5,205 nt of DNA from JAUVIB01 sp964424545 (GTDB taxonomy: Bacteria; Calditrichota; Calditrichia; Calditrichales; Calditrichaceae), in contig CAYRJN010000238.1 in the NCBI GenBank assembly GCA_964424545.1, positions 1-5,205 on the forward strand. Reading direction: 5' to 3'. Each line of letters opens with the position of its first letter. The stretch's first letter is position 1. A program made the position numbers and the translations under genes. Under the pieces are notes generated by a model. It saw nothing but the letters and a program-made list of their open reading frames with translations, made no database searches and was not told the origin of the DNA. Below are positions 1 through 5,199 of the stretch, in pieces.

Positions 1-139
1 GATGTGGCAAATTTTCACTTTTTTTTTCTTTTTACACAAAATTACGGACTTAATCAGATATACTTTTATTCTATCAAATAAAAAAAATTTATACAAACAA
101 AAAAAATGCCGGTTTTTTATTACGAAAAGAGGTTAAAAA

Positions 140-326
140 TCAACCTGTTGCAATAATAAATTGTAATATATAGGATATGCCGAGATCGCCGTTCGTTACG
201 GTTCGCAAAGAATATCGTTTAGCGCCGTAAAAATATTCTATCGCGAACTTTAATGGCCGTTTTGTAAGCATAAACAATTTTTTCGACCGGCACATTGTCC
301 TCAATATTATGAAGCGTATTGAACAT
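140..326 (-). pseudogene. possible frameshifted remnant of a small unknown gene
   Basis: On the minus strand an ATG at 326-324 opens a 35-residue frame that begins MFNTLHNIEDNVPVEKIVYA and ends at a TAA at 221-219. Its amino-acid and codon use looks protein-like. Just before that stop lies a run of five T. Dropping one T would carry the reading into the frame that continues as YGAKRYSLRTVTNGDLGISY and stops with TGA at 142-140, giving about 61 residues in all. That suggests a single-base insertion in a once longer gene, whose 5' part is lost or interrupted by a TGA just upstream. I do not recognise the product. The plus strand can also be read here in a broken way, so strand and coding status are uncertain. 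Against it: the piece is short, lacks a good Shine-Dalgarno site and overlaps no known family. Confidence 0.2.
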
Positions 327-333
327 ATAACCC

Positions 334-372
334 CCGGCCCATTTTCATAGGCCGGTGATTGTTTTATTTTTT
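334..372 (+). terminator. GC-rich hairpin with T-rich tail downstream of the activation-domain gene
   Basis: CCGGCC at 334-339 pairs with GGCCGG at 350-355 around a 10-base loop; after a 6-base gap come TTTT at 362-365 and TTTTTT at 367-372. The T tract is on the plus strand, so as an intrinsic terminator it would stop plus-strand transcripts, yet no plus-strand gene ends here. On the minus strand the same hairpin begins 24 bases after the stop codon of the gene at 380-1069 but is followed by GGG and mixed sequence, not by T residues. It may still mark the 3' end of that mRNA. The stem stands out sharply in very AT-rich DNA. Confidence 0.35.
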
Positions 373-379
373 CATTCAA

Positions 380-1069
380 TCAATTTTTTTTATAACACGA
401 TGAAATCGTACAAATATTACATGGATAAGTATGCCGTTTAATGTCTTTCCCGATTCCGATAATACCGCTTACGGATTTATGTGGAATCATCAAAGCGCTT
501 TCGGTTAAACGAATATTACAAAAATTATGGGGTAAAAACGAAAATAGTTTTTGTTGTTCGGCCACATCCCAGCCACAATAACCGGGACTGTAAGAACGGC
601 TGCACTGATTTCCATAATGCTTTTCCGCTTGAATAATTTTATTTTCAAGCCAAACCAATAAAGCTTCAGCCATTTCCGAACCGATTATATCTATGATATA
701 ACCCGCTAACGGATCAACATCTTCAAAAGTTCTTTTAGACCAATAATCAAATTCTTGTCCGATTGTCGCCGCAAAAATTGCCGTTTTTTCCATTTTCCTT
801 AAGGCTGCCCCGATAATTTCTCCTGTTTTGAAAACGATGCCTTTTAAAAAAATCCCCTTATCGGAGAATAGGACATCGTCGTCATCCAAAACAAGATAAC
901 CGCATTGCGCTTTTATGTGGCGTTCGGAATCCTTATATAACCGTTCAACCAAGTCAATATAGTCTTGAGACGCCGCTGCCTGTTTATAGCCTAAACGATC
1001 CAATACATTCTGTCTGTTAAAACAAATTTCATCAAATGAAGGCTTAAATATTGTTGCCTCATATTCCAT
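380..1069 (-). CDS. stand-alone vitamin B12-dependent methionine synthase activation-domain protein
   Basis: This 229-residue cytoplasmic protein corresponds to the C-terminal activation (reactivation) domain of cobalamin-dependent methionine synthase MetH, encoded here as a separate polypeptide. In the family this domain binds S-adenosylmethionine and lets the enzyme re-methylate cobalamin that has been oxidised to cob(II)alamin. Visible signatures: the SAM-binding stretch R158-S-x-S-P-G-Y164 followed by a G-W-x-x-x-E-Q-x-K-L-F block (166-176), and the segment L188-T-E-S-x-x-M-I-P-H-K-S-V-S-G-I-I-G-I-G207. The last residues carry three cysteines (C217, C220, C225; C-x2-C-x4-C), as in other stand-alone members but not in the MetH domain itself. 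It starts at an ATG without a strong Shine-Dalgarno site, 50 bases after ptpA, and may be read from the same mRNA. No methionine synthase lies in the window, so the partner is inferred; it should be a MetH lacking this domain or another corrinoid methyltransferase. Confidence 0.87.
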   Translation of the reverse strand: MEYEATIFKPSFDEICFNRQNVLDRLGYKQAAASQDYIDLVERLYKDSERHIKAQCGYLVLDDDDVLFSDKGIFLKGIVFKTGEIIGAALRKMEKTAIFAATIGQEFDYWSKRTFEDVDPLAGYIIDIIGSEMAEALLVWLENKIIQAEKHYGNQCSRSYSPGYCGWDVAEQQKLFSFLPHNFCNIRLTESALMIPHKSVSGIIGIGKDIKRHTYPCNICTISSCYKKN

Positions 1070-1119
1070 GGATCTGTTTTCCCGCTTAATATTTATGGAG
1101 CGATTGGCATAAAATTATT

Positions 1120-3255
1120 TTATAGGTGTAAATCAAAGTATCCCGTAATTTTATGCATTAAATGAATGCGGTCTTTTCCGTGAACATTATGTTCATGTCC
1201 TGGATAGACAAAATAATCAACCTGTTTTCCCGATTCAATACATTTTTTCATATAGAGCAGACTATTTTGCCAAACGACAACGGGATCCATCGTCCCGTGA
1301 ATGATTAACATTTTTCCCTGTAAATTATTTACATATTTAAGAGCGCTGGCCTTTTCATATCCATTCGGATTCGATTCGGGCGTATCCATATAACGTTCGG
1401 TATACATCACCTCGTAATAACGCCAATCGATTACCGGCCCGCCGGCAACGGCAACCTTAAAAACGCCGGGATGGCGCGTCATTAATGAGACGGTCATAAA
1501 ACCGCCGTAACTCCAACCGTCCACGCCGATGCGCTTCGAATCCACATAAGGAAGCGATTTTAAATAATTAATGCCGATCATTTGATCTTCCATCTCCACA
1601 TCGCCCAAATGACGAAAAGTAGCCTGTTCGAATGCGATACCGCGATTGGCCGAGCCGCGGTTATCAAGCGTAAACGAGATGTAACCCTTTTCGGCAAGAT
1701 ATTGCCGCCACAAACCACCGTTCATCCAGCTGTTTTGCACTAATTGCACTCCTGGTCCTCCGTAGACATATACGATTACCGGATATTTTTTTGTTGAGTC
1801 GAATTCTACCGGCAGCGTTAAACGCGCATTCAATTGAAACTCCGTATTATTTTTCAATTTGACATAAAACGTCTTACCTAATTTATAATCTTTCAAGGGA
1901 TTATCTGCAATCAACAGGTTTTTTACCTCATTGCCCTGACGGTCATAAACGCTTATCTTTCTCGGAGTATTTGCATTATTGAAAATATCCATATACATAC
2001 TGCCCGTATCATTAACCTTTATGAAATGTGTTCCCTTAACGGCGCTTAAACGAGTCTCGCTGCCGGAGTTTATTTTTACGCGATAGGGATAACGTTGCAA
2101 TCCGTCGCTGCTCGCCGCTGTAAAATAAGCATAATTACCGTTCTTATCGAAACCGTTAAAGGCGCTGACATCCCAATTGCCGTGGCTCAATTTACGCATC
2201 AATTTACCGTCGGATCGGTAAAGATAAAGATGATTATAGCCGTCTCTTTTCGAAAACCATAAAAAATGATACGGGTCGTCTTTTACAAAAATTGCTCCGT
2301 GCGTAGGTTGTACATATTTATCATTCTTTTCTTCAAATAACACCTCTAATTGCTTGCCGGTATAGGCATCATAGCGAATCAAACGCAGATGATTCTGGTC
2401 GCGATTTAACTGTCCTATATAGATATATTTTTCATCGGGACTCCAGGTTACGCCGGTGAGATACTGATCTCGCGGCTCCCCCGTTTGCAAATACGTGGTT
2501 GATGCGGTTTTCAAATTATAAACGGCAACCTGAACTTGCTCGCTGGTCATGCCGGCCATCGGATAGCGTATTGTTTGCAGTGAAGCCGGTCTCGTATCAA
2601 TATTAACCAAAGGATATGCGCTGACCATGCGTTCATCTTTATGATAATAGGCAAGATAGTTTCCTTTAGGCGACCAAAAAGACCCGGTCGTAATACCGAA
2701 TTCGACACGATGAACGGTTTGACCGTTAACGATACCGTCTTCCGTATCGAAACTTATCTGCTTTTCTCCCATGGCTTTAACGGCTATGAATAAATTATTA
2801 TTTACCGTGTAAGCAATTTTGCGATAATCGGCGGTCGGCGTTATAAAATCCGCCTTATCTGACAGCTGATAGAGATTTTCAATAAGATTGTTTTTTAGAT
2901 TAAAGCCATAATATTGTCTTCGTAATGAAAAGACAAAATAATTTTTTGTAAGCCAATGAACACGCGGAAATTCCTTTAAAGAAATATTGATTTTCTTTTT
3001 TAAAGAATCCAATGAGAGCAGCATTCGGCGAGAATTGCCGCGAACGTTGTTTTTTATTAATCCGTAAGCGCTGTTCAACGAATCGATATATGAATAAGCC
3101 TCCTCTTCGGGAATCCAAGAAAGATTTTTGATATTATCGGGAGCCAATCCCCGTCGCCCTCCGAGAACAACATCCTCCATTGTTAACATCTTTTCCTGAG
3201 CCGAAACAAATGCAACCGTCAAAAAAAGCATTAACGATAATAGATTTTTAACCAT
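1120..3255 (-). CDS. ptpA: prolyl tripeptidyl peptidase, S9 (DPP IV) family, secreted
   Basis: This 711-residue serine exopeptidase should remove tripeptides from peptides with proline in the third position, in the periplasm. It has a Sec signal peptide (about 1-19, VSA before Q20; no lipobox cysteine), a DPP IV-type beta-propeller (about 90-460) and a C-terminal alpha/beta-hydrolase domain (about 470-711). The triad is Ser582 in G-W-S-Y-G-G, Asp657 in H-G-T-M-D-P, and His689 in G-H-E-H-N. Tyr498 in V-Y-G-G-P fits the oxyanion-hole position. The N-terminus-binding glutamates of PtpA are matched by Glu185 (H-R-V-E-F-G) and Glu615 (Y-Y-E-V-M-Y). From memory, triad and Glu615 sit at a constant 21-residue offset from P. 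gingivalis PtpA (Ser603, Asp678, His710, Glu636; 732 residues), so it looks full length. AAAAGGA at 3263-3269, 7 bases before the ATG, supports the start; a later Met would lose the signal peptide. A plain dipeptidyl peptidase IV is the alternative, less likely because the classic Glu-Glu pair is absent. Confidence 0.92.
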   Translation of the reverse strand: MVKNLLSLMLFLTVAFVSAQEKMLTMEDVVLGGRRGLAPDNIKNLSWIPEEEAYSYIDSLNSAYGLIKNNVRGNSRRMLLSLDSLKKKINISLKEFPRVHWLTKNYFVFSLRRQYYGFNLKNNLIENLYQLSDKADFITPTADYRKIAYTVNNNLFIAVKAMGEKQISFDTEDGIVNGQTVHRVEFGITTGSFWSPKGNYLAYYHKDERMVSAYPLVNIDTRPASLQTIRYPMAGMTSEQVQVAVYNLKTASTTYLQTGEPRDQYLTGVTWSPDEKYIYIGQLNRDQNHLRLIRYDAYTGKQLEVLFEEKNDKYVQPTHGAIFVKDDPYHFLWFSKRDGYNHLYLYRSDGKLMRKLSHGNWDVSAFNGFDKNGNYAYFTAASSDGLQRYPYRVKINSGSETRLSAVKGTHFIKVNDTGSMYMDIFNNANTPRKISVYDRQGNEVKNLLIADNPLKDYKLGKTFYVKLKNNTEFQLNARLTLPVEFDSTKKYPVIVYVYGGPGVQLVQNSWMNGGLWRQYLAEKGYISFTLDNRGSANRGIAFEQATFRHLGDVEMEDQMIGINYLKSLPYVDSKRIGVDGWSYGGFMTVSLMTRHPGVFKVAVAGGPVIDWRYYEVMYTERYMDTPESNPNGYEKASALKYVNNLQGKMLIIHGTMDPVVVWQNSLLYMKKCIESGKQVDYFVYPGHEHNVHGKDRIHLMHKITGYFDLHL

Positions 3256-3262
3256 AATATTA

Positions 3263-3269
3263 TCCTTTT
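3263..3269 (-). promoter_or_regulatory. ribosome binding site of ptpA
   Basis: AAAAGGA on the minus strand stands 7 bases before the ATG at 3255-3253. It fixes the start that includes the complete signal peptide. Confidence 0.6.
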
Positions 3270-3306
3270 ACCTAAAATTTTTTTAATTAGAAATAACTAT
3301 TTGTCA

Positions 3307-3350
3307 ATTGTAAACAATAATTATCATACAAGAAATCGTATATAAACAAT
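3307..3350 (-). promoter_or_regulatory. possible operator: ATTGTTTA direct repeat with a dyad upstream of ptpA
   Basis: On the minus strand ATTGTTTA occurs at 3350-3343 and again at 3318-3311, exactly 32 bases apart, close to three helical turns. The second copy is part of the perfect dyad ATTGTTTACAAT (3318-3307), with 5-base arms around TT. It lies in the 164-base spacer that must hold the ptpA promoter if this is a separate transcription unit. The AT-rich background makes chance occurrence quite possible. Confidence 0.22.
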
Positions 3351-3370
3351 CCCTTTGCCATATATCACAA
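3341..3370 (-). promoter_or_regulatory. weak candidate promoter of ptpA
   Basis: TTGTGA (3370-3365) and TTTATA (3346-3341) are separated by 18 bases, a loose match to a primary-sigma promoter. I found no exact match to the Bacteroidota TAnnTTTG element in this spacer, so this call is weak. The downstream box overlaps the first copy of the ATTGTTTA repeat, which would suit a regulatory site. Confidence 0.18.
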
Positions 3371-3419
3371 TCGCAATGATAAATTTGTCGTTTATTTATA
3401 ATTCGTAGCAGCGACGCTC

Positions 3420-3797
3420 TTATTCTTTTAAACCTTTATAAACCGTGTAGCCCATAGCAATCCAGCCGATTGTAAAGGATACACCGCCGAACGGCGTTAA
3501 GATACCGAGAATTTTAATACCGCTCAAAGCCAAGGCATACAAACTTCCGGAAAAAAGAATTATCCCCGCAATAAAAGCCCATCCGGCAATTTTAAACGAT
3601 ACATTTTTTAACTGCATCTGCAATAGGCCGAGTGCAAACAAGGCCAAGGTATGAAACATTTGATAACGAACCGCCTTATCGTACACGATATGACCATACT
3701 GATCCAAGACATTCTTCAAACCATGAGCGCCGAAAGCGCCGAACACTACGCTTAAAAACCCGAAAATCGCCGCGCTGATTAACCATGTTCTTGCCAT
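3420..3797 (-). CDS. DUF423 (YgdD-like) small integral membrane protein
   Basis: This 125-residue protein of the inner membrane belongs to the DUF423 family, whose biochemical function is unknown. Typical family stretches are G20-A-F-G-A-H-G-L27 at the end of the first membrane helix, Y45-Q-M-F-H-T50, F82-S-G-S-L-Y-A-L-A-L91, and T101-P-F-G-G-V-S-F-T-I-G-W112. Four hydrophobic helices are evident, at roughly 5-25, 45-62, 67-90 and 97-120, and the length is normal for the family. The ATG is preceded by AAAGGAG at 3803-3809, a strong Shine-Dalgarno site placed 5 bases upstream and lying inside the last codons of the GSCFA gene. With only 2 bases between the genes, the two are almost certainly co-transcribed and probably translationally coupled. 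The family link is firm; any role is unknown. Confidence 0.9.
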   Translation of the reverse strand: MARTWLISAAIFGFLSVVFGAFGAHGLKNVLDQYGHIVYDKAVRYQMFHTLALFALGLLQMQLKNVSFKIAGWAFIAGIILFSGSLYALALSGIKILGILTPFGGVSFTIGWIAMGYTVYKGLKE

Positions 3798-3799
3798 AT

Positions 3800-4789
3800 T
3801 TACTCCTTTATTAAATTTTTGAAATATTCATAATCATCATCCGTTTTTATATGGGGATATTTGTTTTTTAGCCATTCTATTTTTTTGAGCTGCATTTTAA
3901 AAAATCTCTGAGCTTCTTCCGACAACGGATTGCGGACGCGATGATGACGCGCTTTATTCAACTGTTCCACTTCTTTTATGATTTTTTTACAAGATTCCGA
4001 AATATAGGCATCGTTAAATTTTTTCCAAATATAATCTACGGCTTGTTTATTGGGGTGCAGTAAATCATCTTCATAAAAGCGGTAATCGCGCAAATCGTCA
4101 ATCAATAGTTCGTAAGATGAAAAATATGAGCATATTTCTCTATTCTCTTTAACGATACTTTCTACGCTTAACAACAACACGGCTTTGGAACGTTGATTTT
4201 CTTCCGCACCGTCTTTCCAATGACGCACAGGGCTAACCGTAAAGATTATTTTTAAATCAGGATTTATTTCGAGCAAAATATCAACCGTTTCGTTTAAGAC
4301 CTTTAAACTATATTCAGGAGTAAGACGATAATGTTCAAAGTCAGAGGCAGGCAGTTTATGACAATTGGAAACTATCAACGATTTTCGTTTATACCTGTAT
4401 ACATTTGCTGTGCCGTATGTAATAATAACGATGTTAGCATCCCTGATAAAATCTAATGTTTCGCGTGTTCTATCGTTTATTTTTTCCAAGCAACTCTCGG
4501 CGTCATGATGGGAAAAATCGCTATGATGATAAAAACTGTGCCATTCGCCTTGATGAAATATTAAATCGTCTTTTTTAAACGTTCTATTTCGTCTTAATAT
4601 TTCAATGGTATTATAAATTGATACGGGATTATACAAAACACCGAAAGGATTGGACATAACGGAAAAGCGGTATTCGGACAAATAAGCGGAAATATTATAA
4701 GCAAAACAGGAACCCAATGTGATTATTCGGTGATGATGTTCTATCTGTAAAGCGCTCTTTGGAAGATTAATCTCCGTTCTAAATTGCAA
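3800..4789 (-). CDS. GSCFA-domain protein (SGNH-hydrolase-like)
   Basis: This 329-residue protein carries the name-giving motif of the GSCFA family, G26-S-C-F-A30, after the usual family opening F-R-T-E-I. The pattern resembles SGNH/GDSL esterases: Ser27 would be the block I nucleophile, the G-T-A-N in T124-Y-G-T-A-N-V-Y131 the block III glycine and asparagine, and D242-L-L-H245 the C-terminal Asp-x-x-His pair. It therefore may hydrolyse or transfer an ester such as an acetyl group, but no substrate is known to me. No signal peptide or membrane helix is visible, so it is probably cytoplasmic. The C-terminal 60 residues are charged and helical. The start is a TTG, supported by GAGG 7 bases upstream and by the family's normal N-terminus; the only nearby upstream ATG frame stops at once. 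It is first in a pair with the DUF423 gene. Family assignment is firm; the enzymatic role is inference. Confidence 0.9.
   Translation of the reverse strand: MQFRTEINLPKSALQIEHHHRIITLGSCFAYNISAYLSEYRFSVMSNPFGVLYNPVSIYNTIEILRRNRTFKKDDLIFHQGEWHSFYHHSDFSHHDAESCLEKINDRTRETLDFIRDANIVIITYGTANVYRYKRKSLIVSNCHKLPASDFEHYRLTPEYSLKVLNETVDILLEINPDLKIIFTVSPVRHWKDGAEENQRSKAVLLLSVESIVKENREICSYFSSYELLIDDLRDYRFYEDDLLHPNKQAVDYIWKKFNDAYISESCKKIIKEVEQLNKARHHRVRNPLSEEAQRFFKMQLKKIEWLKNKYPHIKTDDDYEYFKNLIKE
3803..3809 (-). promoter_or_regulatory. ribosome binding site of the DUF423 gene inside the GSCFA gene
   Basis: AAAGGAG on the minus strand lies within the last codons of the GSCFA gene and 5 bases before the DUF423 ATG. 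Ribosomes ending on the first gene would pass directly over it, which points to translational coupling. Confidence 0.7.
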
Positions 4790-4795
4790 ATTAAG

Positions 4796-4800
4796 ACCTC
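4796..4800 (-). promoter_or_regulatory. ribosome binding site that decides the TTG start of the GSCFA gene
   Basis: GAGGT on the minus strand (4800-4796) sits just ahead of the TTG at 4789-4787, with GAGG 7 bases away. An ATG overlapping this site (4802-4800) reads into a TAA after three codons, so TTG is the only sensible start. Confidence 0.6.
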
Positions 4801-4832
4801 ATTCGGTTATTAATTCTTAAATTTGACCGAAT
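4801..4832. promoter_or_regulatory. 7-base inverted repeat just upstream of the GSCFA ribosome binding site
   Basis: ATTCGGT at 4801-4807 is the exact reverse complement of ACCGAAT at 4826-4832, with 18 bases between. The inner arm touches the Shine-Dalgarno sequence of the GSCFA gene and the outer arm touches the -10-like box of the candidate promoter. It could be an operator or, if fully transcribed, a leader hairpin. The GC-containing arms in an otherwise almost pure AT stretch make it noticeable. Confidence 0.35.
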
Positions 4833-4861
4833 AATATAATTTATATATTTTTTTATACCAA
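4833..4861 (-). promoter_or_regulatory. candidate promoter of the GSCFA-DUF423 unit
   Basis: TTGGTA (4861-4856) and TATATT (4838-4833) are separated by 17 bases, giving a start point near 4826 and a leader of about 37 bases. An alternative Bacteroidota-type reading is a TTG at 4890-4888 with a TAnTTTG-like element near 4862, which is one base short of the consensus. The AT-rich background weakens both. Confidence 0.3.
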
Positions 4862-4946
4862 AATATTTTTTATATTAAGCTCATTAACAATGACCTGATA
4901 AGATCATATTCTATTCTGTATTCAAACTAAATTCGTAAAACGGTTA

Positions 4947-4983
4947 GACGGCGCAAGGCTTTATCTAATGCCGCGGTCTTTTT
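4947..4983 (+). terminator. terminator-like hairpin followed by TTTTT
   Basis: On the plus strand GACGGC (4947-4952) can pair with GCCG (4970-4973) and TC (4977-4978), leaving a 3-base bulge CGG, and TTTTT follows at 4979-4983. A competing helix is TTAGA (4944-4948) with TCTAA (4964-4968). The order of stem and T tract fits an intrinsic terminator for a plus-strand transcript, although the bulge lowers its quality and no plus-strand gene is present. Confidence 0.28.
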
Positions 4984-5048
4984 AGGACACAACTTCGTAA
5001 AGTGATTAATGAAAATAGTGCGAGTAGAATCGTCAACGTGTCCTTTTT
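4984..5048 (+). repeat. 61-base segment bounded by inverted AGGACAC, ending in a T run
   Basis: AGGACAC (4984-4990) and GTGTCCT (5038-5044) are perfect inverted copies of 7 bases around 47 bases. T runs flank both sides (4979-4983 and 5044-5048). Inside, ACTT (4992-4995) can pair with AAGT (5000-5003) around CGTA. It may be a long-loop terminator on the plus strand or a very small element with terminal inverted repeats; the sequence alone does not decide. Confidence 0.3.
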
Positions 5049-5050
5049 CG

Positions 5051-5073
5051 ATGAATCGGAGAGTCCGAATCAT
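5051..5073. repeat. near-perfect 10-base hairpin with a triloop
   Basis: ATGAATCGGA (5051-5060) pairs with TCCGAATCAT (5064-5073) around GAG, with 9 of 10 positions paired and one A-A mismatch at 5055/5069. It has no T tract after it, so it is not an ordinary terminator. It lies between the AGGACAC segment and the palindromic repeat pair. Confidence 0.5.
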
Positions 5074-5084
5074 GAATAGGAAGA

Positions 5085-5118
5085 TTTAGATTCCCGCTTA
5101 AAACATACGGGAATGACA
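5085..5118 (+). repeat. short palindromic intergenic repeat, copy 1
   Basis: The unit begins TTTAGATT and ends GGAATGACA. Its stem is ATTCCCG (5090-5096) with CGGGAAT (5108-5114) around 11 bases. The layout recalls the ATTCCC-N-GGGAAT palindromes that are widespread between genes in several bacteria, such as the Neisseria dRS3 type; similarity of layout does not prove common origin. Confidence 0.55.
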
Positions 5119-5157
5119 TATGGGGGTAATTGCAGTAATGACAGATTGTGGGGGAAT
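5112..5157 (+). repeat. two G-rich direct repeats between the palindromic copies
   Basis: AATGACA followed shortly by TGGGGG and AAT occurs at 5112-5130 and again at 5137-5157, differing by small insertions. The first copy shares its AATGACA with the end of palindromic repeat 1, which suggests that the spacer arose by partial duplication of the repeat unit. Confidence 0.4.
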
Positions 5158-5170
5158 AAATTCCAGCGTT

Positions 5171-5199
5171 TGTCATTCCTTCGAAAGAAGAAATCTAAA
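5171..5199 (-). repeat. short palindromic intergenic repeat, copy 2 (inverted)
   Basis: TGTCATTCC (5171-5179) and AATCTAAA (5192-5199) are exact reverse complements of the ends of copy 1. The centre differs: here CTTC and GAAG pair around a GAAA tetraloop, and the stem extends over 5175-5182 with 5187-5194 apart from one C-A mismatch. Conserved ends with a changed but still self-complementary middle suggest that the hairpin shape matters for the element. Confidence 0.55.

Larger units (their letters stand above)
1..379. other. AT-rich left-end spacer without an intact gene
   Basis: No convincing intact gene lies here. Bases 1-139 are extremely AT-rich, with long A and T runs and no readable frame. 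Bases 140-330 are clearly less AT-rich and have a coding-like look on the minus strand (see the possible remnant). Bases 334-372 hold a GC-rich hairpin with a T-rich flank. A minus-strand frame from a TTG at 379 to a stop at 140 stays open for 79 codons, but it runs through the hairpin, has no ribosome binding site and resembles nothing I know, so I do not call it as a gene. Promoters for a gene beyond the left edge could lie in 20-130, but the low complexity makes any specific call unsafe. Confidence 0.6.

Noticed and set aside
1..18. GTG at 18-16 on the minus strand as the start of a gene leaving the window
   Set aside because: Only six codons are visible, the upstream sequence is nearly all A and no clear ribosome binding site is present.
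100..126. A-run and T-run around TGCCGG that might form a terminator
   Set aside because: The stem would be only A-T pairs and the surroundings are low complexity, so it carries no specific support.
140..379. A 79-codon minus-strand frame starting at TTG
   Set aside because: It has no ribosome binding site, runs through the GC-rich hairpin, and its first half has no protein-like pattern; only its second half may belong to a decayed gene.
2900..3118. A 72-codon open frame within the ptpA coding region
   Set aside because: It overlaps the well-supported ptpA propeller region in another frame and has no recognisable product, so it is a shadow frame.
3411..3419. Palindrome-like AGCGTCGCT relation after the DUF423 stop codon
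   Set aside because: The arms are 4 bases with a single-base centre, so no stable hairpin can form, and no T tract follows on the minus strand.
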